A stretch of DNA of 33,891 nucleotides, taken from the NCBI GenBank assembly GCA_029210815.1, contig JARGGB010000032.1, positions 1 through 33,891 of the forward strand, read 5' to 3'. The notes beneath the pieces were generated by a model. That model ran no database searches. It was not told the DNA's origin and saw only the letters and a program-made list of their open reading frames with translations. This document shows positions 17,706-26,942 of this stretch, piece after piece. Position numbers and translations under genes: made by a program. Origin of the DNA: Candidatus Brevefilum sp. (GTDB taxonomy: Bacteria; Chloroflexota; Anaerolineae; Anaerolineales; Anaerolineaceae). How positions within the stretch are numbered: position 1 is the stretch's first letter; every line of letters starts with the position of its first letter.

Positions 17706-19181
17706 TTATCGCTCAACGAGACCGCCGCGGGTGACGTTGAGGACCTCAAGAAATGCACCTTCAGGCGTATTCGTTGCCTTCTGCACAGCCTCACAGAGTT
17801 CAAAAGCTCTGGCAGCCAGATACTCTTCTGTATGGCGATTGTCTGCTTCCAGCATCAGGCGCACCTTGGGTTCCGTCCCGGAATAACGCAAATTCATGCG
17901 GGTGAGACCCGGTAATTGCGCTTTAATTGCCGCTTCTAATGCAACAACGTCGTCCAGCTTATCCAGGTCAATTTTCTGAGCAACAACTGCAGAGGCGATC
18001 ACCTGGGGATATTTATTGATGCTTTCCGCTAAATCTGCCAATTTCACGCAGCCGCTCGCCAGAAAAGCCCGTATCAAATAAAGTGCTGACCGAATCCCAT
18101 CCCCAGTTGCGTGGTTTTCATCCATCAGAATAATGTGACCGGATTGTTCACCACCCAGGCCAATTTGATCGCGCTTATGATCCTTCGCCATCAAATCTCT
18201 TAATTCCGCCATGATATATTTATCTCCAACGGGGGTTTCAATAAAGTTCAGGTCGCGTTCCTTGAAGTAATTAACCAGTGCGCCGTTGCGCATGGTCGTG
18301 CTGACCACAGTCCTGGCCAGCAATCGATCCTGCGACATCAGATAATCCGCTAACATCGCCAGCATGTGATCGCCGTCCACAAGGTTCCCCGCCTCGTCCA
18401 CGAAAATAACCCTGTCCGCATCGCCATCAAACACCACGCCAAAATTTGCACCATATTTTTTAATCAGATCGCTCAAATCCGCTGGTTGACGCCGAACATG
18501 TTCTGAACCCGAACGCACATTAATATTGCTTCCGGTTGGTGAGGCATGAATCACAATCACCTCCGCGCCTAAACGAGAAAACACTTCAGGTGCATACCAT
18601 GACGCAGCCCCATTGGAACAATCCAAAACCAGTTTAATCCCATCCAGCAAGTCAACCGGATGTTCATCCACTAGGTGATCTGCATAAAGTTCTCGCATAT
18701 CCCGTCCATCAATGCGCCGCCCAAATTGCGATTCAACGGCGCCTTGTAAATCGATTGAGGAATCTAAAAGCGCCTCGATTTCAAGCTCAATTTCCCGATC
18801 CAATTTTAAGGCTTCAGCGTCAAAAAACTTGATGCCATTCTCGCCAATCGGGTTATGAGAAGCGGAAATTACGACCCCTGCTTCAGCTTTCATCTTCTTA
18901 ACCATAAAAGCAACACCCGGTGTTGTGATCACTCCCAGGTCAACCACGGTCGCACCGCTAGAAAGCAGCCCGGTCGTCAGGGCACTCTGCATCATTTCTC
19001 CCGATTGGCGTGTATCGCGCCCAATGACGAAGGTCGGGTGCGATGCCCGACGAGAAAGAACCACGCCGGCGGCATAACCCAGGCGGGTGATGAAATCCGG
19101 TGTCAATGGATGCCGACCAACATGGCCGCGAAGGCCATCTGTTCCAAAATATTTTCGTTTCTTTTGATTTGAGATGGTCAA
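17706..19181 (-). CDS. glmM: phosphoglucosamine mutase
   Basis: A phosphohexomutase of about 491 residues converting glucosamine-6-P to glucosamine-1-P for peptidoglycan and UDP-GlcNAc. Signs (numbered from the TTG six nt further upstream): YFGTDGLRG near 13–20, ISASHNP with phosphoserine Ser110, metal loop DGDADR at 254–259, GGEQSG at 345–350 and RYSGTEPKVR near the C terminus. FGTDGLRG and GGEQSGHI are typical of GlmM. The start is TTG at 19181, six nt after AAGGAGA; the TTG at 19187 directly abuts the Shine-Dalgarno and is less likely. It precedes the long phosphohexomutase on the same strand. Confidence 0.9.
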   Translation of the reverse strand: MTISNQKKRKYFGTDGLRGHVGRHPLTPDFITRLGYAAGVVLSRRASHPTFVIGRDTRQSGEMMQSALTTGLLSSGATVVDLGVITTPGVAFMVKKMKAEAGVVISASHNPIGENGIKFFDAEALKLDREIELEIEALLDSSIDLQGAVESQFGRRIDGRDMRELYADHLVDEHPVDLLDGIKLVLDCSNGAASWYAPEVFSRLGAEVIVIHASPTGSNINVRSGSEHVRRQPADLSDLIKKYGANFGVVFDGDADRVIFVDEAGNLVDGDHMLAMLADYLMSQDRLLARTVVSTTMRNGALVNYFKERDLNFIETPVGDKYIMAELRDLMAKDHKRDQIGLGGEQSGHIILMDENHATGDGIRSALYLIRAFLASGCVKLADLAESINKYPQVIASAVVAQKIDLDKLDDVVALEAAIKAQLPGLTRMNLRYSGTEPKVRLMLEADNRHTEEYLAARAFELCEAVQKATNTPEGAFLEVLNVTRGGLVER

Positions 19182-19221
19182 AGTCAATCTCCTTAAATTT
19201 GCTATGGTTCTAAAATTAATA

Positions 19222-19262
19222 AACGCTGTCCTCAGAGTAAAGGTTCAAATCCGGACAGCGTT
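19222..19262 (-). terminator. intrinsic terminator of the EEP-family gene
   Basis: AACGCTGTCC (19222–19231) and GGACAGCGTT (19253–19262) form a perfect 10-bp stem with a 21-nt loop. On the minus strand it follows the EEP-family stop at 19281 and is trailed by TTTATTAATTTT. Confidence 0.7.
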
Positions 19263-19280
19263 GAGCATACCTACTTGCGA

Positions 19281-20192
19281 TTATTTAATTTGTATGTCGG
19301 CAACAACCGGCAAGTGGTCTGAAGCCCTTCTACTCAAATCACCCACCGCAATTTGACATGAATAATCGATCAAACGGTCTTTTGGATAGAAAAAAATATG
19401 GTCAATGGGCTGTCCTAAAGCGGGATGCGTCGGCCCTTCATTCTCCGGTGTTAAATGTTGAAAATCGTGTTCCGAAAGGAGCCTTTCTGAAATGCAGGGT
19501 TCATTCCTGGTTGCATTAAAATCACCTGCCAGGATTAATGGCTGATTACTTTCCAATATATGTTTTCGAATCAAATCAAGCAGGCGCTGAATTTGCCTCA
19601 TTCGCATCTGCCGAGATTGTTCAACGATTTCAGGGACTGCCCGAGGGGGACGCTCACCAACCAGGGTGGACAAATGCACTGTGATGACAAAGGGATAGGG
19701 CGGCACTTTCAAACGCCCGATCACGGCAAACCGGGGGTCTGTATCCCGGGTGCCTTCATAGGATACTGGCTGGAACAAAGGGATATTCCTTGGGATGCCG
19801 GGGTATTGAGGGTCACCCAGGCGCGCAAAGGGAAATTTTGCGTGAATAGAATTGCCTTTTGACCAATTCCACCAATCATTGAAGATGCCGGTCACCATCA
19901 CGTCCTTTTTGACCTGCATATGGGTTTCCATAGAAAGGGTCTCACCAAAATAGGAATAATCATAGCCGCCTGCGTGATTAATTTCTTCCATCAGGCTGTA
20001 CTTAACGCCATCCGCATTAACATGCTGGGATACCTCCTGGAGACATAAGAGGTTTGCACCCAGTTTCTTGATTAATATTCGTAATGCCTCTTTACGGGAT
20101 TTCTGGGTATCATGGGGGAACTCTTCAAATGTTTTTTCACCCCCGCTGATATTTAATGTTGCAATGCGTAAATCCAATCCGGTCACGAGCAC
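19281..20192 (-). CDS. endonuclease/exonuclease/phosphatase family protein
   Basis: A 303-residue EEP-superfamily hydrolase, a metal-dependent phosphodiesterase fold shared by DNase I, ExoIII and phospholipid phosphatases. Catalytic positions are visible: N14 in ATLNISG, E53 in CLQEVS, H173 in TVHLST, D224 and N226 in GDFNAT, D264–H265 in PIDHIFF and D292–H293 in SDHLP. The substrate cannot be told. No signal peptide is seen. The start is GTG at 20192 after AAGGGG; a GTG two codons later is also possible. A strong terminator follows it, separating it from glmM. Confidence 0.85.
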   Translation of the reverse strand: MLVTGLDLRIATLNISGGEKTFEEFPHDTQKSRKEALRILIKKLGANLLCLQEVSQHVNADGVKYSLMEEINHAGGYDYSYFGETLSMETHMQVKKDVMVTGIFNDWWNWSKGNSIHAKFPFARLGDPQYPGIPRNIPLFQPVSYEGTRDTDPRFAVIGRLKVPPYPFVITVHLSTLVGERPPRAVPEIVEQSRQMRMRQIQRLLDLIRKHILESNQPLILAGDFNATRNEPCISERLLSEHDFQHLTPENEGPTHPALGQPIDHIFFYPKDRLIDYSCQIAVGDLSRRASDHLPVVADIQIK

Positions 20193-20336
20193 CTTTCCCC
20201 TTAAAAAAATATCCTGATTAAATGATTATGCTGAACACTCATACCCATTCATTATACCAAGTATCAATCACAGGGAAATCCTGGCACATTCTCAAATTTG
20301 AAATCAAAAGCAAACCAGGCACTTCAAACACAGGTC

Positions 20337-21350
20337 TCAGGCTGATAACTTCGCAATAAAAACATCCAGCGCAAGATCTCCCGGCATTTCACCGGTTTTT
20401 TCGCCGAGGTCAATTGTTAATAATTGCTGGTAGATGGATTTCAACGATGAGAAACTGAACTTTTTTACCTGGTTGAAAATCTTTTGGGCAACAAAAGGAT
20501 GTAAATTCAAATGAGTGCGGATATCATTCTCACTCCCGCCGGAATCTATAAGCTCACGGGCTTGAATGAGCAAACGGAACTGCCTGATGATCATACCTAA
20601 AAGGTAACTGAACTCCATCTCGTCTAAGAGCAAATGTGCCATATCCAGGGCTTGTTCACCCTGCCGATTGCCAATTGCGTCCACCAGGGTGAATACGTTG
20701 GTCTGATAATCCCTGGTTGTCAAAAGAAGGACATCGTCCTCATCAACCGGACGTTCGTAATTTACATATGTCAATAATTTGATGATCTCTTGTGTTCCGC
20801 GCTGGGTATTGTTGCCAATAAAATCGGCAAGGGTGGCTGCTGCCCGGGGGTTGATAGCCCCGCCAAGTTCAGTAAATTTTTTCCGAACCCAACCCGGCAT
20901 ATCTCGCTCTGATGGCAGGGGGCAATCCACAATTAATGCGCGCCCACCCGCCTGGTTTGCCCAGCGAATAAACCAGTGCTTATCGTGATATTTTTCCCAT
21001 CCCCGCCTGTAATGCATTGAATCAGGCAGGATCAACACCAGCGCAGTTGACTGCGGCAGGGAATCCAACAAGGATAAAAACTGCGCTTGCAGGTCTTGAT
21101 TCCCCTTGCCGTCAAAAGGCCTGAGGGCATCCTCCACAAGCACCAGGCGCCTTTCAGCCAAAAACGGCAGTGACAATGCCGCTGATCGGAAATCATTTAA
21201 ATCCGCTGATTTCCCTTCCAGGCGAGAGGTATTCATCTCCGCCATATCCGGCTCACCCAGTTTGCTGTAAAGGGATTTAAAATGCGACTTAATTGCTTCC
21301 TGGTCATCCCCCCTGAGGATATAAACGATGGGCTTCATCTCTTCTGGCAT
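20337..21350 (-). CDS. holA: DNA polymerase III delta subunit
   Basis: A 337-residue clamp-loader subunit. It begins KPIVYILRGDD, matching the family opening (Y.L.G.D), and continues through a RecA-like fold (LPFLAERRLVLVEDA; STALVLILPDS) and a helical C-terminal collar domain (TNVFTLVDAIGNRQGEQALDMAHLLLDE; RQFRLLIQARELIDSG; HPFVAQKIFNQVKKFS). It opens the sliding clamp with gamma/tau and delta prime during replication. Length is usual. It lies 8 bp after the DUF6391 stop, indicating cotranscription. The ATG four codons later (MKPIV) is an alternative start. Confidence 0.9.
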   Translation of the reverse strand: MPEEMKPIVYILRGDDQEAIKSHFKSLYSKLGEPDMAEMNTSRLEGKSADLNDFRSAALSLPFLAERRLVLVEDALRPFDGKGNQDLQAQFLSLLDSLPQSTALVLILPDSMHYRRGWEKYHDKHWFIRWANQAGGRALIVDCPLPSERDMPGWVRKKFTELGGAINPRAAATLADFIGNNTQRGTQEIIKLLTYVNYERPVDEDDVLLLTTRDYQTNVFTLVDAIGNRQGEQALDMAHLLLDEMEFSYLLGMIIRQFRLLIQARELIDSGGSENDIRTHLNLHPFVAQKIFNQVKKFSFSSLKSIYQQLLTIDLGEKTGEMPGDLALDVFIAKLSA

Positions 21351-21358
21351 AAAAGCAA

Positions 21359-21871
21359 TTATCCCCTGGTGGTCACGCGATGAAAACGCAAGCCAGCCCG
21401 TTCAGTCATTTCAATCTTTGTTAACACAAGCCCATCAGGATGACCCGTTGTTGTATATTTTTTCTGGATATAAGGACCCAATGGGCGGGTCAGCACCAGG
21501 GCAATCATTGCAAGGCCCATCATTAAGGGCAATCTCTCGATTTTTTCCTTTTTGGAATTACCAGCGCCGATGGTGCCCAGCCATGCCCCCAATCCAGCCA
21601 TCATGCCTGGAATGGCAAAATTTGTGCCGCAATTCGGATGCATGGCAAGGTCGTACTGACCGCCTCGCAGCTTTTTCAAGGCTTCAATTGCAGCTTCTGC
21701 AATGTCTTCTGAAGAAACATCCCCAACAATTGTGAAGCCTGAAGGCGAAGACACCCCGCCAAATGGCTGATTGGGGAACTTTTTGGTCAACATATGAATG
21801 GTCGCATGTTCAAGACCGTGGTTCCGGCGGATGCGTGAAATGGGTTGTGAATCCAGTATTGATTTGGTCAT
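21359..21871 (-). CDS. DUF6391-family membrane protein
   Basis: A 170-residue protein of unknown function. The N-terminal soluble part has RRNHGLEHATIHML (H18 and H22 in HGLEH) and HPNCGTN (78–84); these His/Cys/Asn-rich motifs suggest a metal site or catalytic centre. Two hydrophobic segments follow (about 85–104 and 114–131). From memory this matches DUF6391, found in cyanobacteria and Chloroflexota. The start is placed at ATG 21871 with ACAGGA seven nt upstream; a TTG six codons earlier is less likely. It is tightly coupled to holA (8 bp) and lies 103 bp downstream of radA. Confidence 0.72.
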   Translation of the reverse strand: MTKSILDSQPISRIRRNHGLEHATIHMLTKKFPNQPFGGVSSPSGFTIVGDVSSEDIAEAAIEALKKLRGGQYDLAMHPNCGTNFAIPGMMAGLGAWLGTIGAGNSKKEKIERLPLMMGLAMIALVLTRPLGPYIQKKYTTTGHPDGLVLTKIEMTERAGLRFHRVTTRG

Positions 21872-21974
21872 TGATTGTCCTGTTTCCAATCTCGATAAAC
21901 AATGTGTGTTACTCGGTTTTTTAACTTAACCTATTATAACGGTGTAATGGAGAAATTAAAGGCTTTTTCAGAGA

Positions 21975-23372
21975 TTAATCAATCAATGCTAATTTTATTG
22001 CTTCACGCAATGAGCGCGCCTCTGTCACCTCAATACCCCCTGGCCACGGCTGTTTCCGCTGCAGTCGGCGAGGGACAATCGCCTGTTTAAAGCCTAAACT
22101 GGCTGCCTCCCGTAAGCGGGCATCCATATGACCAACCATGCGCAGTTCTCCTGAGAGACCCAACTCCCCGATTAAGACCAGGTCCGCCCGGACAGGTTTA
22201 TCCCGCATGGATGAAGTTATAGCAGCAGCAACAGCAAGATCCGACGCGGGTTCATCAATACGAAGTCCACCTACAACATTGACAAAGACATCCTGCTCGG
22301 AAAGCCGAATGTTGAGCCGGCGCGATAAAACTGCCGTGATCAACAGCAAGCGGTTAAAGTCAATCCCGTTGGGGGTGCGCCTCGGATTGCCAAAATTCGT
22401 ATGACTGGTCAAACCCTGGATCTCCACCAGCAGCGGTCGCGTCCCTTCCATGGCGACGGCAATGGCAGAACCCGGTGCGTTCACCATCCGCTCCGCCAAA
22501 AACGCTTCCGAGGGATTGCTGACTTCAATCATGCCGCTTTCTTGCATTTCAAAAACACCCACTTCAGAGGTGGCACCAAATCGGTTTTTGACCGACCGCA
22601 GCAAGCGGTATGCCTGGAAACGGTCGCCCTCCAGATAAAGCACTGTGTCCACGATATGTTCGAGCACACGTGGGCCGGCAATTGTCCCCTGCTTGGTGAC
22701 ATGCCCGATCACAAACACGGCAATGCCGGATGTTTTTGCCAGTTCACGCAGTTGAGATGCGCTTTCACGCACCTGTGAGATAGATCCAGCGCTGGATTCC
22801 ATGTCGGGTCGGTAAACGGTTTGAATTGAATCGATGATCAGGATGCGAGGGTTGACAGCCTGAACGTGGGCTAATATCGCGTCCATATTGGTCTCAGTTA
22901 CAAGGTAAAGGTCACCCGGCAGGTCGTCCAGGCCATTTTCCGTACTGCGCAAAAGGCGGTTTGCTCGCATTTTGATCTGGCGTGCCGATTCCTCACCAGA
23001 GACATACAAAACAGTGTTCCCATCTGCCATCTGCATGGTCATTTGCAACATTAAGGTCGACTTCCCGATACCAGGATCACCGCCGATTAGGACAATGGAT
23101 CCAGGCACAACACCGCCGCCAAGCACCCTTGAAAACTCTTTAATAGGTACCGGGATGCGTTCTTCACTATCACCCTCTATCTGGTTGAGCCGTACAGGCA
23201 CAGAAAGACCACCCATGCCGTGCTTACTAACACGGCTGAGGGCGGTCTGATTTGATTCGACGATTTCTTCGACCATGCTGTCCCAGGCTCCGCACTGCGG
23301 GCAGCGCCCCAGGGCTTTGGGAGAGGTTCGTCCACACTCCTGGCAGACAAAACGCGTTTTGGTCTTCGCCAC
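21975..23372 (-). CDS. radA: DNA repair protein RadA
   Basis: A 465-residue RecA-like ATPase promoting branch migration in recombinational repair. It has an N-terminal C4 zinc finger (C10, C13, C24, C27), Walker A GGDPGIGKST, Walker B ILIIDSIQT, the RadA-specific motif KNRFG within SVKNRFGATSE, and a C-terminal Lon-protease-like domain (LNIRLSEQDVFVNVVGGLRI..DLAVAAAI). Length is normal. It starts 3 bp after the clpC stop, so clpC and radA form an operon, an order common in Gram-positive-type genomes. Confidence 0.97.
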   Translation of the reverse strand: MAKTKTRFVCQECGRTSPKALGRCPQCGAWDSMVEEIVESNQTALSRVSKHGMGGLSVPVRLNQIEGDSEERIPVPIKEFSRVLGGGVVPGSIVLIGGDPGIGKSTLMLQMTMQMADGNTVLYVSGEESARQIKMRANRLLRSTENGLDDLPGDLYLVTETNMDAILAHVQAVNPRILIIDSIQTVYRPDMESSAGSISQVRESASQLRELAKTSGIAVFVIGHVTKQGTIAGPRVLEHIVDTVLYLEGDRFQAYRLLRSVKNRFGATSEVGVFEMQESGMIEVSNPSEAFLAERMVNAPGSAIAVAMEGTRPLLVEIQGLTSHTNFGNPRRTPNGIDFNRLLLITAVLSRRLNIRLSEQDVFVNVVGGLRIDEPASDLAVAAAITSSMRDKPVRADLVLIGELGLSGELRMVGHMDARLREAASLGFKQAIVPRRLQRKQPWPGGIEVTEARSLREAIKLALID

Positions 23373-23375
23373 CGT

Positions 23376-25925
23376 TTACATTCCCACTGCAGCTAAATCA
23401 GGGGTTTCTTCCTGATCAGCCTGGGCATCATGTTTGAAAACGATCTTCTTGACCTCAGCACCGTCTTCCTGGGTTACTTCAAGGTCAATTAAGATATTCT
23501 GCCCTTCATCAAATTCCTTAGCTAACAAGGCATCGGAAAGTTTATCTTCAATCTTGTGCTGGATCACACGGCGCAAAGGTCGTGCACCCATTTCAGGGTT
23601 ATATCCTTCTTCCGCCAGGTAAGCCAGGGCTTCATCGGTTGCACGTAAGTGAATATTGCTTTCTTCCAGCCGGTCGTTGACCTTATTCAGCTCTAACTGA
23701 ACGATCTCGCGAATATCCTCTTTGTTCAGCGATCGGAAGACAATCACCGAATCCAACCGGTTGATAAACTCCGGTCGGAAACTGCGTTTGAGTGCATCGG
23801 TTAATTTCTTCTGCATTTCTTTATAAGCCTGCGCCTCTTCTTCAGTTTCATCAACAGTCAATGAAAAGCCGAATGTCGATTGACGCTGGATCATTTCCGC
23901 ACCAACGTTGGTGGTCATGATGATGATGGCATTACGGAAATCCACCTTGCGACCGCGGGCATCTGACAGGTGCCCCTCTTCCATGATTTGCAGAAGCATG
24001 TTATGGGCTTCCATGTGCGCTTTTTCAATCTCATCAAAGACGACTATTGAATAAGGTCGTCTGCGAATGGCTTCCGTTAACTGCCCGGCATCTTCATAAC
24101 CAACATATCCTGGCGGGGCGCCAACCAGTCGGCTGACGCTGTGGCGTTCCATAAACTCGGACATGTCCAGTTGTATCAGGGCATCTTCACTGCCAAACAT
24201 GAACTCTGCCAGCGCTTTGGTCAGCTCTGTTTTGCCGACACCTGTCGGTCCCAGGAAAATAAAGGAGCCAACCGGGCGATTGGGATCTTTCAATCCCGCT
24301 CGGGCACGTCGGATCGCTTTCGAGATGGTTTCAATTGCTTCATTCTGACCGATAATATGCTCTGCTAATTTTGCTTCCATATTCAATAGACGAGCAGATT
24401 CCTCGGTTTCAAGCTGCATGAGGGGCACACCGGTCCACATTGAGATCACTTCAGCAATATCTTCCGTGGTTACGTGTGGGCTGGTGGTACGGTCCCAAAT
24501 GGTACGCATTTCCTCAAGCTGTCCTTCAAGCGCATCAATCTGGTCCTGCAAATCTTCCACCCGGTCAAATTCCTCATTTTCCCTGGCTTCTTCGATTTCT
24601 TCGCGCTTTTCCCTTAAGTCTGCAATGACCTTCTTGGCATCAATCGCCGCAGGGCTTTTGTACATGCGGACACGAGAAGCAGATTCATCAATCAGGTCAA
24701 TGGCTTTATCCGGCAGGAAGCGGTCGCTGACATACCTGGCTGAAAGCTTCGCCGCCGATTCCAGGGCTTCATCTTCAATCGTCAGGCGGTGATGATCTTC
24801 ATACGCGGAACGAATGCCGTGAAGAATTTCAATGGTCTCTTCCACACTCGGCTCGTTAACGATAATGGGTTGGAAACGACGCTCAAGCGCCGCATCGCTC
24901 TCAATGTTCTTTCGGTACTCATCAATGGTGGTCGCGCCGATCACCTGTAGCTCACCTCGTGAGAGGGCAGGCTTCAGGATATTTGCGGCGTCCACAGACG
25001 AGCCGGCAGAACCAGCGCCGACCAGCATATGGAACTCATCGATAAACAATATTGCATCAGATGATTTAAGTTCATCAATGACGCGTTTCAGGCGCTCCTC
25101 AAACTGCCCGCGGTACATCGTGCCGGCAACAAGTGAGCCCACATCCAATTGCAGCAAACGCCGATCCAGCAAGGGTGCCGGTACGTCGCCTTCGACAATC
25201 CTCTGGGCAAGGCCTTCAACAATAGCCGTCTTACCCACACCGGGTTCACCTATCAGGGCGGGGTTATTCTTTGTGCGGCGAGCCAAAATTTGTATCACTC
25301 GCTCAATTTCAGTTTGGCGTCCAATAACAGGGTCCAGCTTGTTTTGTTCAGCAAGGGACGTTAAGTCCGTTGCCAATTGATCGACAAGCGGTGTCTTATC
25401 CTTATCCTTTTGCTCAGGTTTACGTCGTCCTCTGCTTGACCTTCCGGTCAACTGCGGTCGGGATTCGGATTGCGATTGTGATTGTGATTGTGATTCCCTT
25501 AAAACCCGCTCCGTCTGACGGCGAATCTGCTCGGCGTTATAACCCAGTTTTGCGAGGATATTCATCGCTTCACAAGTGCTGAGGCGAATCAATCCCAGCA
25601 GCAAGTGTTCCGTTCCCACTGTTTTTTGACCCATCTTTCGGGCTTCTTCAATGGCGAAAGGAATAACCTGCTGCATTCCTGGTGAAAGGGTAACCTGACC
25701 GGTGTGATCGCCGTACCCAATTTCTTTTTCGATTAATGTGCTGACCCGATCCCTTTCAAGACCGAGCTCCCGTAAAACACGGCTGGCAACGCTGCCCTCA
25801 AGTTCGATCAGCGCAAGTAATAAGTGTTCTGTGCTGATCTGGGGCTTGCGAAAACGTTCTGCTTGTTTTTGAGCCAGGCTGAGCACGTGACGTGCTTTAG
25901 GTGTAAAGTTATCAATTCCAGCCAC
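23376..25925 (-). CDS. clpC: ATP-dependent Clp protease ATPase ClpC
   Basis: An 849-residue Hsp100 unfoldase that feeds substrates to ClpP. It contains two Clp_N repeats, a Ser/Gln-rich linker (near 150–175), AAA-1 with Walker A GEPGVGKT and Walker B ILFIDEFH, a UVR-like coiled segment (EEIEEARENEEFDRVEDLQD), AAA-2 with GPTGVGKTE and pore loop GYVGYEDAG, and the D2-small C-terminal domain. The UVR segment marks ClpC rather than ClpA or ClpB. The start is GTG after a perfect AAGGAGGT. The gene leads the clpC–radA operon. No CIRCE or CtsR heptad operator is seen upstream. The linker is encoded by a 6-bp tandem repeat. Confidence 0.97.
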   Translation of the reverse strand: MAGIDNFTPKARHVLSLAQKQAERFRKPQISTEHLLLALIELEGSVASRVLRELGLERDRVSTLIEKEIGYGDHTGQVTLSPGMQQVIPFAIEEARKMGQKTVGTEHLLLGLIRLSTCEAMNILAKLGYNAEQIRRQTERVLRESQSQSQSQSESRPQLTGRSSRGRRKPEQKDKDKTPLVDQLATDLTSLAEQNKLDPVIGRQTEIERVIQILARRTKNNPALIGEPGVGKTAIVEGLAQRIVEGDVPAPLLDRRLLQLDVGSLVAGTMYRGQFEERLKRVIDELKSSDAILFIDEFHMLVGAGSAGSSVDAANILKPALSRGELQVIGATTIDEYRKNIESDAALERRFQPIIVNEPSVEETIEILHGIRSAYEDHHRLTIEDEALESAAKLSARYVSDRFLPDKAIDLIDESASRVRMYKSPAAIDAKKVIADLREKREEIEEARENEEFDRVEDLQDQIDALEGQLEEMRTIWDRTTSPHVTTEDIAEVISMWTGVPLMQLETEESARLLNMEAKLAEHIIGQNEAIETISKAIRRARAGLKDPNRPVGSFIFLGPTGVGKTELTKALAEFMFGSEDALIQLDMSEFMERHSVSRLVGAPPGYVGYEDAGQLTEAIRRRPYSIVVFDEIEKAHMEAHNMLLQIMEEGHLSDARGRKVDFRNAIIIMTTNVGAEMIQRQSTFGFSLTVDETEEEAQAYKEMQKKLTDALKRSFRPEFINRLDSVIVFRSLNKEDIREIVQLELNKVNDRLEESNIHLRATDEALAYLAEEGYNPEMGARPLRRVIQHKIEDKLSDALLAKEFDEGQNILIDLEVTQEDGAEVKKIVFKHDAQADQEETPDLAAVGM
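25462..25497. repeat. 6-bp tandem repeat inside clpC
   Basis: Units GATTCG, GATTGC, GATTGT (three times) and GATTCC encode, on the minus strand, the alternating Ser–Gln/Glu linker of ClpC. Unit changes keep the reading frame, so copy number may vary between strains without loss of the protein. Confidence 0.75.
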
Positions 25926-26114
25926 GGCTTACCTCCTTGTGTAAATTCATTAGTAATTTCTACCTGTACTTTTAAATAATTGCCTGAATCGTAAAGTTCT
26001 ATCGTTGAAATCGGATCCAGGGGGAAGTTGAAGACCTTTACAACTTCAAAATGATACAGAATACACGATTCTATCTTCAAATCCATTCATAAGGTCTAAT
26101 CTAATTCTACCAAA

Positions 26115-26142
26115 AATATACCCCGACGGAACATCTGTACAA
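26115..26142 (-). promoter_or_regulatory. candidate clpC promoter
   Basis: On the minus strand, TTGTAC (26142–26137), a 16-bp spacer and TATATT (26120–26115). It lies 190 bp upstream of the GTG start. Confidence 0.4.
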
Positions 26143-26308
26143 TGTTTATAATAGAATGTTAATAAACCTGACATACTTAAACTTTCATATAGATAATTAT
26201 TACCAGATTTGTATAAATTAATTGTAAATATCTACAAATGATCATATTGTATTAGATTGAAGCTTGCTTACATTTTTTGAGGAAACTTCAAATACTATAT
26301 CACACACT

Positions 26309-26337
26309 TTGACAAGAAACTAATTATTGGCTATGTT
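26309..26337 (+). promoter_or_regulatory. promoter of the PLDc_N-like gene
   Basis: A perfect TTGACA at 26309–26314, a 17-bp spacer and TATGTT at 26332–26337, 54 bp before the start codon. Confidence 0.55.
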
Positions 26338-26390
26338 TTATATAGTAAAAGTTTATACGTAAAGTTTTGTGATATGTGAAGGAGAAAATA

Positions 26391-26603
26391 ATGAATAATT
26401 TCGGTATTTCATTCCTATTCTCAATTTTTAATATTCTTCTACTAGTATCGTGGATCGTCTTATCATTAATTTCCCTGTTCAAGATAAAAAATAGAAATTT
26501 ATCTTCAACTGCAACGGCTATCTGGGTGCTTATCGTCATTGCTGTACCAATATTAGGCGCTGTTAGTTTCTTTATCATAAACCCTTCAGAGTCAAGGGAA
26601 TAA
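26391..26603 (+). CDS. small PLDc_N-like membrane protein
   Basis: A 70-residue protein with two membrane helices (about 8–30 and 43–65). The connecting pattern WIVLSLISLFKIKNR and the second helix WVLIVIAVPILGAVSFFII resemble the phospholipase D N-terminal membrane segment (PF13396-like) that also occurs as short stand-alone proteins. There is no catalytic domain. The start ATG 26391 follows AAGGAG by six nt; the GTG 15 bp upstream overlaps that ribosome-binding site and is rejected. It has its own promoter and appears monocistronic. Function is unknown. Confidence 0.7.
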   Translation: MNNFGISFLFSIFNILLLVSWIVLSLISLFKIKNRNLSSTATAIWVLIVIAVPILGAVSFFIINPSESRE

Positions 26604-26942
26604 GACCAAAAACACGATTACAATCACCAATAATGCCATAAAAGCACCCAGCAAGGATAAACATCGAACTTGCAACACACCTGGTAAGATCAACGATTTA
26701 ACACTAGTACAAATTTGTATCCGAGAGAAACCCAGGGATGAAAATCAGCCAGACCACATCATCTGCATCATCCCTATTACAATTACAGGCCAAGAATGAA
26801 TCGCCATAAGATTTATGAGATTTTTGATATAGGTTCATTTTGAATCTTTTTAAATGGGTCAGATGGATAGAATATAATTATAGTTAATCTCGATTAGAAC
26901 CAAATTCTGCCCAGCAGTGAAACTGGTAAAGAAAACTAAAAA
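26604..26942. other. intergenic region, no gene seen
   Basis: A 339-bp gap between two plus-strand genes. A TATAAT lies at about 26874–26879 with only a weak -35 (TTTAAA, 18-bp spacing). The FHA gene that follows lacks a clear Shine-Dalgarno. No RNA gene or long hairpin is seen. Confidence 0.4.

Larger units (their letters stand above)
25926..26390. other. divergent AT-rich intergenic region
   Basis: This 465-bp gap lies between clpC (-) and the PLDc_N-like gene (+). It holds a clpC promoter candidate at 26115–26142 and a promoter for the small membrane protein at 26309–26337. A leader of about 180 nt would precede clpC. A 92-codon minus-strand reading frame overlaps the clpC start, but nothing supports it as a gene. 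Confidence 0.5.

Noticed and set aside
19239-19262. tRNA-like T-arm sequence GGTTCAAATCC
   Set aside because: Only the 11-nt string matches. The flanking bases do not form a T-stem, and no anticodon or D arm lies upstream; the segment is part of a terminator hairpin.
25808-26086. 92-codon minus-strand frame overlapping the clpC start
   Set aside because: It overlaps clpC by 118 bp in another frame, while clpC has a perfect AAGGAGGT and clear homology. No family is recognised.
25926-26150. CIRCE or CtsR operator upstream of clpC
   Set aside because: Neither the TTAGCACTC inverted repeat nor the GGTCAAA heptad direct repeat is present.
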